A DNA stretch of 64,000 bases from assembly GCA_009760855.2 (NCBI GenBank), contig WPIO01000073.1, forward strand, positions 455,001 through 519,000, in the 5' to 3' direction. The notes beneath the pieces were generated by a model. The model did no database searches. It saw nothing but the letters and a program-made list of their open reading frames with translations, and had not been told where the DNA came from. Shown here in pieces: positions 11,513 through 21,622 of this stretch; within the stretch, counting starts at the first letter, position 1, and each line of letters opens with the position of its first letter. Source of the DNA: Cristatella mucedo. Taxonomy: Eukaryota > Bryozoa > Phylactolaemata > Cristatellidae. The position numbers and the translations under genes were made by a program.

Positions 11513-11997
11513 GAAAAATTGAATGCATCCATGACTCAGTAAAGGCCCCATCGACTAAAGGAATAGGCGAATCGTATAATCTGCCCTTCATATGAGGTTT
11601 TACGAGGTCTAGACGATGTGGCTCCTTTAATAAGGAATCGTAACTAGAGCTCTCATCTCCTGAAGACTATGTACCTTTCGCTCTGTGGTCTTCACTGGCA
11701 TCTTCATCTTCACTTAGTCCGTCCTTGGCTCTGATTTTAATGCTTCACTAGATAAAGGAAATAGTTTCGATTTCTTCAAATCATTTATCGTTTAACCGAT
11801 TTTTAAAAAGCCTGAATTTGAGTCATAGGTGCTGGCAAACTATCGCTCATTTTTCCGTCTTCCTTTTCCATCAAAAATTCAAATTGTCACTCAGTAATTC
11901 GTAAAACACATTAAAAAGAATAAATTGTCAGAACACTTTCTATATCTAGATTCAAGCCTCAAACTCCTCTGAAACTGCTTTCAATGAGTTTGTATCT
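11513..11997. other. No recognised feature
   Basis: AT-rich spacer between two LINE copies. No gene or repeat is supported. Confidence 0.3.
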
Positions 11998-13675
11998 TTT
12001 GTATCTCCATCTGTAATTCCATAAAGCCATTTAGACTATGTGGGTGTTACGCAGGAGAGTTTTGTATAGCACTATTACGGCTTAAGCTGCTTTCGGTATG
12101 CATTCGGTAGCCAACAGACTTCGTCTTACGCAACAAAGAGAAAGTGGGAAGAATAGCAGAGTCAGGAGAGCAGTTTGGGTAGTGAGTAGCATGAAGAAGC
12201 AGCTCAGGACCACAGAAAACGGGTGAGCCATAGTCGGCAGCAAGAGAACACTTGTCGTTGCTTAATCATTGTGGAAGTGAGTTCCACAGTCTAGGACCTG
12301 CTGAGCTCAATCTTCTGCCGCAAACGGTCTTTAAGTAAAGGAATGGAACAGCTAATTTATTGTCCACACAGGACCTGAGGGCGCGAACAGGCTGAAACTG
12401 ATGCAGCAGTTCAGCTAGGTAGGAAGGAGCCAAGCCGTGACGGGCCTTGTGGGTCAGCATAAGAACTTTGCTTTCTATCCATTGCTCAACCGGCATCCAT
12501 CCTAGCTCTGTTAACAAAGGAGACAGGTGCTCAAACCGCTGGGACTTTAGGACTAGCCATGCAGCCATATTCAGAGTCTGCTGCAGTGGCCCAATAGCTT
12601 TCTTTGGCAGCCCAGCCAATAGTGAATTGCAACAATAAAGCTGAGACAGAACTAAGGAGCTAGTTAACTTTTTGCAAGCAACCGTGGGATACAGCTCCTA
12701 ATCTTGGATAGGGATCGGACGTTATGGCTATCTTTAGAAGCAGTCTTCTGAATGAAGTTATTAAAATTGACGCAGCTGTCGAAAACGACACCTAAATTTC
12801 GAGCACGCGGTGATGGTCGAACGAAAGCATCACTTATTGGAAGAGCAAAGCCTTTTAATCCAGCCACACGCTTAGGGTGTCGTATAAGCAGCAATTCGGC
12901 TTTATTGTAATTTAGTTTCAATACGTTTTCCGACATCCAGGATTGAATGTCGGCAATGCAAGCATTCAGTTTCTCAGTTGCTGCAGCAGATTCCGACGGT
13001 TTTAATGGCAAATATAGCTGAGCATCTTCAGTATAAAAGTGATATCCCATTCAATGGGCCCTAATCACTTTTCCTAGAGGTTGAATATAAATGGAGAATG
13101 ACAAGGGACCGAGTACAGACCCTTGAGGGACTCCACAGGCGACCAGTCTTGTGTATTAAAAATGACCCCCACACGACACGGATTGAACATGATCAGACAA
13201 GTACGATTTAAACCACGATAGTGCCTCGTCTGCCTGACCGATCGTGGTTCTCAATCGTTCAAGTAGAATATCGTGATCGAAGGCAGATGGCAGGTCTAGC
13301 AGAGCTAGGGCAGTGACATTCTCCTCATCGTTGCCACGTAGAATGTCATAGCTAACAAGGAGGATAGCACAGTGGAGTGCTGCCTCTTGAACCCTGAATG
13401 AAATGTTTCTGACATTTCATTATTTTCTATATGTTCAACCAGCTGCTTAGCAACAATTTGTTCAAGAATCTTTGACAAGAAAGGAAAAGGGGAAACTGGG
13501 CGATAGTTTGCAAGGACTGCTGTATCTAATCCACGCTTTTAAGTATGGGTCCAATGATTGCCGATTTGAAGGACTTGGGGGCGACCCATTTTCCCAAAGA
13601 AGCATTAAAAATCTCGGTTATGGCGTTACATCCTTTGCAACAAAGATGACTGAAACTTCAGTGTGCTGATGCATT
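11998..13675 (-). mobile_element. LINE-A copy covering the whole RT domain, pseudogenised
   Basis: Read on the minus strand from about 13640 it carries the RT N-terminal blocks (VAPKSFKSAIIGP, ANYRPVSPFPFLSKILEQIVAKQLVEHIENNE). It also has the palm region, the segment FYTEDAQLYLPLKPSESAAATEKLNACIADIQSWMSE (the YADD site is altered here to YTED) and the C-terminal domain (frame 12266-12619). The 3' end is GTATCTCCATCTGTAATTCC as written on the plus strand. Stops and frameshifts break it, so it cannot encode a working enzyme. This is the most complete LINE-A copy for the N-terminal half of RT. Confidence 0.8.
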
Positions 13676-14545
13676 TATCTGGTGCCTTCAAGACTATTAA
13701 TTACGACTTCCTACTAGAACGATTGAGAACCACGGTCAGTCTGGAAGACGATGCCCTGTTTTTGTTCCAAACATCACATTAATTTACACGAATTGTCTTT
13801 ACATGTTCAATCCTTGTCTTGTAGAGCTCATGTTTTATTCGCCAGACCAGTCACCTGTGGAAACCTACAACCTAAAACCTAGGTTCGTCCTCGTTTCTTT
13901 ATTATTGTCTATTTAAACTGAACCCTTGAGAGAAGAGGTCGAGTCCATGGAATCAGCCATTACTACTATGCTGACAATACTCAGCTTTCTTTGCAGTTTA
14001 AATCGCCTTAATCTACTGCAGTGGTGATTAATACGAGTGCAAGGCAAGTTAAAATGCAGAAGCTTCAAAATGTGTCACCTTTGTAGGAATAGCCTCGGTG
14101 ATTTTTGGTTGATCAACGGATTCATTGTAAATCTCTTATGCTAACCCACAAGACCCGCTATTGCTTGGCTCCTTTGCACTTGGCTGAACTGCTTCACTAG
14201 CTTGATCCTCCGTCTGCTCGCATGCGCTCTATAGACACTAAATTAGCTGTTTTATTTCTCCCCTTAAAGACAATTAGTGACAATAGCTTTTGCTTTGCAG
14301 GTACAAGGCTGTGGAACTTACTTCACAATTCTTACGCAACGACAACTACTTTCATTCCGCCGACTATGGCACACTCTTTCCAGCCGTCCTGAGCTGTTAC
14401 TTCCATATTACTCACAACCTCAACTGCTGTCCTGACTCAGCTATGCTTCTCATTATCTCTTTGTTCAGTGAGTGGAAGTCTGTTGGCTACGGAATGCGTA
14501 CCGAAAGTAGCTTGGGCTGTGATATTTCTAAACAAAACTCATAAT
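13676..14545 (+). mobile_element. LINE-A copy, degenerate, head-to-head with its neighbour
   Basis: It starts in the RT palm (GAFKTINYDFLLERLRTT), then continues with deletions to CTATGCTGACAATACTCAGC (the YADN-like active-site region). It ends with the C-terminal domain (frame 14290-14544: LRNDNYFHSADYGTLFP, VGYGMRTES). Its 5' end abuts the 5' end of the minus-strand LINE-A copy. The two overlap in RT content and each has its own 3' part, so they are separate insertions. Confidence 0.7.
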
Positions 14546-16130
14546 CGTTCTGGCATAGCCATAACACTGAATATTGATTTCAAAAAAATTGCAGCTTAAG
14601 TACCGCCAGTTTTATTCCTAGACTAAGAACTCGTTTACTCTCAAAAAATTGCTTCACTATTTAACAAGTATGGTAGTCCTATGAGCTGGATGCCTCAACT
14701 CAGCCAGGCAATAGTGCTCACGTTTGGGTGTCACACACTATTGGTTCCCAAAGGGACCCTTTAAAAGTGGTCATTGTCATGGCTAACAACTCAGTCCTGG
14801 ATTGAACCATCGCCTTGGGCGATTTTCTATGACAGAGCCTATTAAGGTTGACAGCGAGCGCCATTGATATTTCAAGCTTAGCTATGTTTGTTCGAAGACG
14901 GCGGGGCATTATTCGGCCTTTGGCAGACCAAAACGTCACGTCGACCGCGCTTTGTGACTATTCAAGGTACGAGAAATACTTTTGTCACTGCTCAATGAGC
15001 TTGCCTCCTACCGTTGCTTGCCTCCTACCGTCTCTCAGTCGGTAGCTGCTAGCTAGAGGACGTGAAGGGCAAGCTTTCAGCCGCTCAGCTGGGAGGAGCT
15101 AGGCTAACAAGTTTCGCCTAAGCAATGATAAAATCAGGCTATGCTATATATTGACCTCACCTAGCACCATGCAAATTGCGAGCAGATCTATTCACTGATC
15201 TGGCGACGAAGTCCCGCCTTGATCTTCGACATTTAGTAAGGCTAAGGTAGCTTCTTTTAAGTGAAAATGAGTCGGCGAGCGTCGACGACAGGACTCGGAG
15301 CAAGCGAAGAGTGAAAGGCAGAAGGTTCTGGCTTATGAACACTGTGCGTACATATATTGATATGGCGCAGTCTGCCTTGAAAATACCGTTCTCTGCCAAC
15401 CTAAAGCTTAGAATAATTGAGACACTCTGAAGCATGGTTACACTGTTGAGTGAATTTCCATGATAAGAAAAAACCACGATAAATGAGCGATGACAAAGAA
15501 GGCTGATCCAGGCCATCTGACTTACATGAAGCTTAGCGAAAGGAGCCCCCTTTGGCTTTCACTACATTCTTTCGCAAATGAGGGTAGGTATGTGCCGTTG
15601 CCCTTGAGATTTGAATTCGGCTATCCACCGCCGAAGGTGAGCGTTGTACGACTAAATAAGTCTAAAGTACTTGCATGTGAATCAAAAAGCTGCTCTCAGC
15701 TTTTGCTCATTTAAAACCAACCGTGGCCTGCGGCCTAAACTAGCCCCTACCCAGCTTTCCCTGGCACGCCCCCTGCTCAACTCTCCCTGACACGCCCACG
15801 CGCTCAGCTCTCCTCGAGCCTTTTGCTCAAGATACCGTAGTAAGCAGGCACGATATAGCTAATGTGACCGTACAATGTTGGTGGCATGTCGAGGGAGCAG
15901 GCCACGTCACTGCAGTATGAAATAACATTGTAAATGTAGAGTTACATTGTGCATGAACTTGGCAGTAGCTGAACAGATTTGTGTTACTAACTTCCGAGAA
16001 TAGGTGTATTACCTAGGTAATCTGCTGATTTATGCGTGATTAATTCATATGATTATTTTCTGCAGGTGATAAGTAAGAAATTACTAAAAAAAAAGATGTA
16101 TAGGCAGTGCTTATGCCAATAGACAGGCAA
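14546..16130. other. No recognised feature
   Basis: Unique sequence with a short tandem phrase (TTGCCTCCTACCGTTGC / TTGCCTCCTACCGTCTC) near 15000-15035. A minus-strand frame at 15157-15516 (119 codons) has no recognisable motif or splice context, so I do not call it. Confidence 0.3.
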
Positions 16131-16302
16131 ATAATCCTAGCTGCTCAAACAGCCTCTTTTTTATAGCGACAGAAGAGCCTTGACGGCTATCACCACCGCT
16201 TGCAGTGGCGATAAAGTATCGCAAACCACAGGAATCGAACCCACGATCTCGGGACCGAGGTCATGAAAGCAACCAACTTACCTAGTGTGCCATCGCGGCT
16301 TA
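16131..16302 (-). mobile_element. SINE-1 (tRNA-derived)
   Basis: On the minus strand it reads a tRNA-like head (GCCGCGATGGCACACTAGGT, B box GGTTCGATTCC at the site GGAATCGAACC on plus). A body follows with GCCACTGCAAGCGGTGGTGATAG and AGGCTCTTCTGTCGCTATA, then the tail GAGGCTGTTTGAGCAGCTAGG. The best-matching copy is at 21444-21622. Confidence 0.8.
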
Positions 16303-17682
16303 TGTGCCCCTCTAGTCTAGTCGGGCATCGGTGTCCGTCTGTTGCCAATACCCGTCAACTTTTAATACTAGCAGGGACAGCGTAGAAAAAGTCACTGCTG
16401 CAGTGGTATCTTCTACTATATCTTCACATGGCGATGCAAGCGCCAAGCCCTATTTCCACTCCGATTCCTCAACCGTCACTCGTTTAATATATATGGTGAA
16501 CCCCTGGTGCCGCTCTGACAGCCGGCAGTCCGATAAGGTTCGTTGAAAACAATATCGGCGTATACATTCATCTTGCAGAATAAGCATTCACCCATCCAGA
16601 CTGGTAGTAGATCAGATTCGCCGACGCAGGAACCGTTTGTTGTGCAGATATTCTGCAAGCAATAGACGTCGTTGGAAACAGGCGAGTTCTCTTCGTAGCT
16701 AAACGGTTCTGAAAACAGTCGTCAAATCATCCCCTGCAGCCCATTAACCAGTCGTCAACAGCGTCAGCACTGCCAAAATGACCAGAGGTTTGTGCTAAAA
16801 AGGGTGGCAGTTGTTTCTCTTGAATGAATATTATTCTGATGCGAAAAATATTGCAGCAGCTCTAAGCCAGAAACAGCCTGAAAGTACGGCAAAAGCAACA
16901 TAAAGTGTTGAAGCGCATTCAGCCTCCTTTCGTGCATCAGCCCAGTCAGACTATCGTGATGCCCCGTCTTTCCCTCTGTCATCCGACCGGCAGGCAGTCC
17001 TGGATCGCTGACATTTTAGCGTTCGACCTGGATAATGAGCGGTTGAGATCCGTTATTTTAATCTCCTTCTGAGCTGGTTTCTTCGTCTCCCACTTGTATT
17101 GGATGGTGATGAATACTCAAGCCAGATATGTTGCAAGTTTGAGTCTACCCTTTTAGCATTCCAGGGAGCGGAAGTGTAAGTGACTTGAGTATTCTTATAT
17201 CTTGAAGAGTACGTCGTGCTATCTGCTATTCTTTTTCTCTTCCTCGTGAAACTCTGAACCGTTTCTTACGGGTGAGCTCGACAGCTGTTGACGGCGTTGA
17301 CTAAACATGTGCAAACCTCTCTCTTGCTCTTAGCAAGTCACCATTACATCATAGCAAGGTGATGCAAATGGCGATTGACGATATAAAAAGGCACTCATAA
17401 TTTGAGGCAAGCTTTGTAGTCTGAAAGAAATGCAAAGGCAATAGCTGATAATTAAGCTCGGCTGCAAGAATTGGTCGATGCGTTGCGATTCCTAACGAGC
17501 GGCGAGGGCCGGCTGCTGCTAAGACGAATGGGCCCGTGAATAGCCGGTATGCACTGCTGTACCAAAACCGCTCCCACAATAAGCGTCCCTCAAGTGCAGT
17601 TTTGATTTCAACCAAACAGAAAGGTGTTATCTGTTTACCCACTTAATTTAATTCAATTTCTCATCACGTTCTCATGGTAGTA
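16303..17682. other. No recognised feature
   Basis: No supported gene. Short frames such as minus 16764-16982 and minus 17349-17642 show nothing recognisable. Confidence 0.3.
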
Positions 17683-18764
17683 ATAACAAAAATAATAATA
17701 CACTTGTTATAGTGCTCTAAGAGAACTCGATCTCTTTCTAGGCAGTTTACATTTGCGGCAAATGAAGCACGATCGAATGACTGGTGGTATCATTGACAAT
17801 GACAACTAGCACAACATGGTTAGAAAAGAAATGCACAGGATCACCATACAAATATGGTTAGTGGCAGCGGCAGCATCACGGTGTCAGCACCCACATGCAC
17901 ATAGCGGATGAACTACATGGGTCCTCTAAATGCTGTGATAAATAAATGGATTTTTAGTTTATTTTTAACTGTGGACAAGTCAGAGGATGTCGTGACGCAA
18001 GTCGGGATTGAGTTTCAGGCTTTGGGAGCATATAAACTAAAGGCACGATCTCCAATGGATTTGAGGTTTCTACGAGGTATAGGTAAACCACTAGATTCCA
18101 ATAAGAGGATGGTGCGATATTTCGCCTGGTAGGGGAGTAGATGTGATAGGTAGTCTGGAGCTGAAAAATTAAGAGACGGTAAAGTGAGTGGCAGAACTTT
18201 GAAGGGGGAGAGTTTCTTGACTGGGCAGCAAGTGCAGTTCGGCAAGAAGTGGTGCGATGTGACAACTTCGACGCTCACGACAAACAACCATAGCTGCAGG
18301 GTTCTGTACCAGCCGTAAGCACCTGATTGCACACACTAGTAGCCCAGCAAGTGAGTTACAGAAGTCGAGACGGGATGTAAAAAATGCTTGGACCAATTTA
18401 GATGCGGTAACTCTGTCTAAAAAAAGCGAAAATTTTAGCCATGTTCTATAGCTGAAAGTAGGGAGGCTTGACTGTGGAGCTGATGTGGTCGTCTAATGAA
18501 TGGTCACTTTGAAACGGGACACCCAGATTTCATGCAGATTCAACAGGAGATATGCTGTCAGAGTCGATTTTGAATGTCAACCTTTTCAATTCCTCAATCA
18601 CACTAGGTTTTCTCGAAACTAGTAATTTGGGATTTGCAGCATTTAATTACAAAAATGCTGCTGCCTGCCATTTGCTGATGTCATCAACACAGGAAGGAAG
18701 CATATGAGTTGAGAGAATTCGACTCGCTGGAGGGCCGGAAGGGATCAAAGCAAAAGTACAACTT
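17683..18764 (-). mobile_element. LINE-B copy, RT active-site flank to 3' end
   Basis: The (AAT)n and terminal hairpin at its 3' end lie at about 17683-17750. The order then runs back through the C-terminal domain (frames 17954-18396) to the segment just after the YADD site (a CTTTGATCCC-like phrase, seen on plus as GGGATCAAAGCAAAAGTACAAC). Frameshifts and stops are frequent. It abuts a plus-strand LINE-B copy head-to-head within a few bases. Confidence 0.75.
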
Positions 18765-18766
18765 TT

Positions 18767-20085
18767 AATCTGGGCGTAATCTAGGTGTCCTGTTCCGAAG
18801 TGATCTTTCAGTAGACAACCATATCCCCTCCACAGTGAAGTCTTATTACTTTCAGCTACCCAGCATTGCTAAAATTCGGACTTGCTTAGACGTTGATATT
18901 ACATCCAAATTGATCCGTGCACTTGTGATATCCCATCTCGACTTCTGCGACTCACTGCTTGTTGGTCACCCGGAATGTGCAATCAGGCGCTTACAGCTTG
19001 GTGCAAAACACTGCAGCTAGGCTCGTCGGTCGCGAGCGGAGCAACTGCCACATCACTCCACTTCTCGTCGAATTTTACTGGCTTCCAATTAAGTAGCGTA
19101 TCGACTTCAAGATTTTGTCACTTAGTTTTAGGTTCCTTTAGTCTCTGATTCCAGCCTACCTATCAGAACTACTCCGCCGCCAGGTGAAGAATCGTACAAC
19201 CCGTTTAACTGACAATGATCTGGTCTACGTCTAGGCGAGTTCCACAGAAGTTCCTGCAGAAGGAAAGCTTATGACGACGGTATTTGGGCGTACGAATGGA
19301 GCACGCAGCGATTTGATTTGCAGCTCCTGCTGCACCGCCTCAGCGGCAGTCGTAGCGCACAGCTCTCTCGCACGACGCCAAAACTGCACCGGCTTTCGGG
19401 CCCGAAGCCTAGAGTGCAACGGATGGACTGTGTGTGACAGGAGTTAGGCTTCTCTGGCACCACAAGCGTTGGTTACGGCATACCATAACCGGTTCCTAGT
19501 CATTACACTAAATGAAACCGTGAATAGTAGCAGCATCTCGGCTGTCGTCATCTGACTGAGGTAGCGTGCCGATGCCTCGTAGCTACCGTCAGCGCAGCCG
19601 CTCGCACGCGCACCAGGTCACGCGTCTCTAGGACCGCTCGCCGGGCTTCCAGCTCCGCCGGCATTTGTCACGGGCCGCGTAGGCTGGGGCCGCCGCCTGC
19701 GGCGACGCCGCTTCGAATCCTTTAGCCATACGACACGAATCCTTTAGCCATACGTACACGAACATCAAAATCTTTTGAAACCGTGCCTTTAGTTACTCTG
19801 CTTCCAAAGCCTGGAACTTGCTATCAACGCGCGTCATAACTGCCCTAACGAGACGACATTTAAAAAGAAGCTTAAAACGCGACTGCTTGTTACAGGATTT
19901 GTCGCATCTTTGTGATTCATCCTTCATGTGCATGCACCTGATTACTGCATGCCTGCTGCATGTAGATGTTACCACCAATTATTTGCTTATGCTTTCTATG
20001 CAGCATCGGTGAAGTGCCTAGAAAGAGATTCGGTTTTCTGCGGATGCAGTACAAATGTATTGTTTTATTATTGTAGGGTAAAGAA
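18767..20085 (+). mobile_element. LINE-B copy interrupted by a GC-rich segment
   Basis: It starts just after the RT core (GCGTAATCTAGGTGTCCTG), continues through TAAAATTCGGACTTGC and CACTTCTCGTCGAATTTTACTGG to about 19229, then resumes at about 19736 with AAATCTTTTGAAACCGTGCC and CAAAGCCTGGAACTTGC. It ends with the LINE-B hairpin at about 20013-20045. The two halves are colinear with LINE-B. Confidence 0.7.
19230..19735. other. GC-rich segment inside LINE-B, origin unknown
   Basis: About 500 bases of CpG-rich sequence unrelated to LINE-B separate the two halves of that copy. At its right edge CGAATCCTTTAGCCATACG occurs twice in tandem (about 19714-19754). No TIR, poly-A or tRNA head is evident. 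Confidence 0.5.
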
Positions 20086-20330
20086 TTTCTCGCTTATCTT
20101 CAGCTGCCATCCCCAGTTTATCTACTAAATATTTTGGTAAGCCATCGCTGGTCCTTCAGCAAAGAAATTACTTTCGAACCTCTGGGATTTATAAACTGGC
20201 TTTGCGGCCATATTCATCACCAGCGGCAATTACCTAGTTTCTCTTTTTTAAAGAGCTCTTTTTCAGGAGCGCAGCCGAAATATAATTGCAATAATCTAGC
20301 CAAAATGAGTGCTCGGTGGAAGTCTTTGAA

Positions 20331-20745
20331 ATTGACTAATAATAACATTCGTTTTGCACCCTCATAGAACTGAATCTCTTTCTAGGCACTTCACAGATGC
20401 TGTATACTAAGCATTCATAAATGGTTAGTTGGCAGCAGACACAGTGTTAGCAGGTACATGCGTACGAGAAACAAATCATAAAGACCCGTCAAATTCTTTT
20501 AAGCTTCTTTTTAAATGTCGGCATGTCAGCGGAAGTTGTGATGTGCGTCGATAGTGAGTTTCCGGCTTTGGGAGCAAAGGATAAGAACACTGTTGCCAGC
20601 GGTTTCGAGGTTCGTATGAGGTATGGCTAAACTATTCGAGTCACAACAGTGGGTTGTACGATTCTTTGACTGTGGGGGAGTAGTTCCGATAGGTAGGTTG
20701 GAGCCAGAGAACGAAGGCACCTACAAGTATGTGAAAGTGTGTACC
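20331..20745 (-). mobile_element. LINE-B 3' fragment, degenerate
   Basis: On the minus strand this is the (ATT)n tail, a decayed hairpin (ACCCTCATAGAACTGAATCTC), the 3' UTR (CAGCAGACACAGTGTTAGCA) and the C-terminal domain (PHTNLETAGNSV, AIPHTN, RTTHCCDSNSL). Confidence 0.7.
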
Positions 20746-21149
20746 CCAGCCTATGGCAGTACCGCCGCCCAACTGCGGTAGTGTGCAGGTACCTGGCTGA
20801 AGCCCCGACCTTGGCTAGCGAATCTGAGTGCAGTGTTCCTGCTGTTAGGCGAGAGCCAAGACGCTAGCCAATAGGAGCGCAGCGTTCCCGAGTCGCAGGC
20901 AGTTGCAGTTCCTCCGAGAGTTAATGTCTAATCCAAGTTAAAAAGACATCTTTGTTGAGTACTTTTAAGTGCAAGTGTTCTTGAAAGTCGAACCCTGCTT
21001 AGCAAGATAAGTAGACGCGAAAGAGTAACCGCTCTATGATCCCCATGAACGCTATTGACACATTACCATTCCGCATGCAATGTCTTCCAGAGCTGCTCGC
21101 ATCAAAATACTTAAGATGAATTTTCTTAAACTAAAAACCTAATTTCATT
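20746..21149. other. No recognised feature
   Basis: Nothing I can support. Confidence 0.3.
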
Positions 21150-21212
21150 GCCCTAAGATAAATTAATCCCTATTCAGGTGCTTCCCATATGCCACGGGGC
21201 TCGAGCCCTCAA
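21150..21212 (-). mobile_element. SINE-2 3' fragment
   Basis: GCCCTAAGATAAATTAATCC then CAGGTGCTTCCCATATGCC and GGGGCTCGAGCCC match SINE-2 at 3905-4035. The copy is cut after the B box by the LINE-B tail that follows. Confidence 0.6.
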
Positions 21213-21213
21213 T

Positions 21214-21285
21214 CATAATAATAATAATGATACGTTTGATAAAGTGCCCTCAGAGAACTGAATCTTTTTTCTAGGCGCTATGAGT
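21214..21285 (-). mobile_element. LINE-B 3' tail fragment
   Basis: A short (AAT)n run, then TTTGATAAAGTGCCCTCAGA and CTAGGCGCTATGAG: the minus-strand LINE-B terminal hairpin with its tail. It is strongly 5'-truncated. Confidence 0.75.
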
Positions 21286-21443
21286 TGCACATATATTCCT
21301 AACGACCGAGAACTTCGCGATGCTTTATTTGCTACATTAACAGTAACGTATGCCTGGCTGAAAATTAGCATAAAAATTAGAGGCAACAGACAGCTGTTGC
21401 TCTAATTTTTTTGCTGTGGCCTGTGGCTGTGGCCTCTATAGGT

Positions 21444-21622
21444 GAGCCGTGATGGCACACTAGGTAAGGCGGTGGCTTTCACAACCTCGGGCCTGAGGTC
21501 GTGGGTTCGATTCCTGTGGTGGGAGATTCTTTATCGCCACTGCAAGCGGTGGTGATAGCCGTAAAAAGCTCTTCTGTCGCTATACAAAAAGAGGCTGTTT
21601 AATCAGCTAGGATTTATGTATT
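21444..21622 (+). mobile_element. SINE-1 (tRNA-derived), best copy
   Basis: It has an A-box-like TGGCACACTAGG at 21453-21464 and a perfect B box GGTTCGATTCC at 21504-21514, about the spacing expected for a tRNA-type pol III promoter. The body follows (CACTGCAAGCGGTGGTGATAG, AAGCTCTTCTGTCGC) and ends GAGGCTGTTTAATCAGCTAGG. It is not a functional tRNA: the acceptor stem does not close. Confidence 0.8.

Noticed and set aside
11998-14545. Twin-priming inversion of a single LINE-A
   Set aside because: Both arms contain overlapping RT sequence and each has its own 3' part, so they are two insertions.
15157-15516. 119-codon minus-strand ORF as a host gene
   Set aside because: No recognisable motif, no splice context, and within the length expected by chance in 64 kb.
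21444-21530. Functional tRNA gene
   Set aside because: It has A- and B-box-like sequences, but no closed acceptor stem and a repeated non-tRNA body. It is a SINE head.
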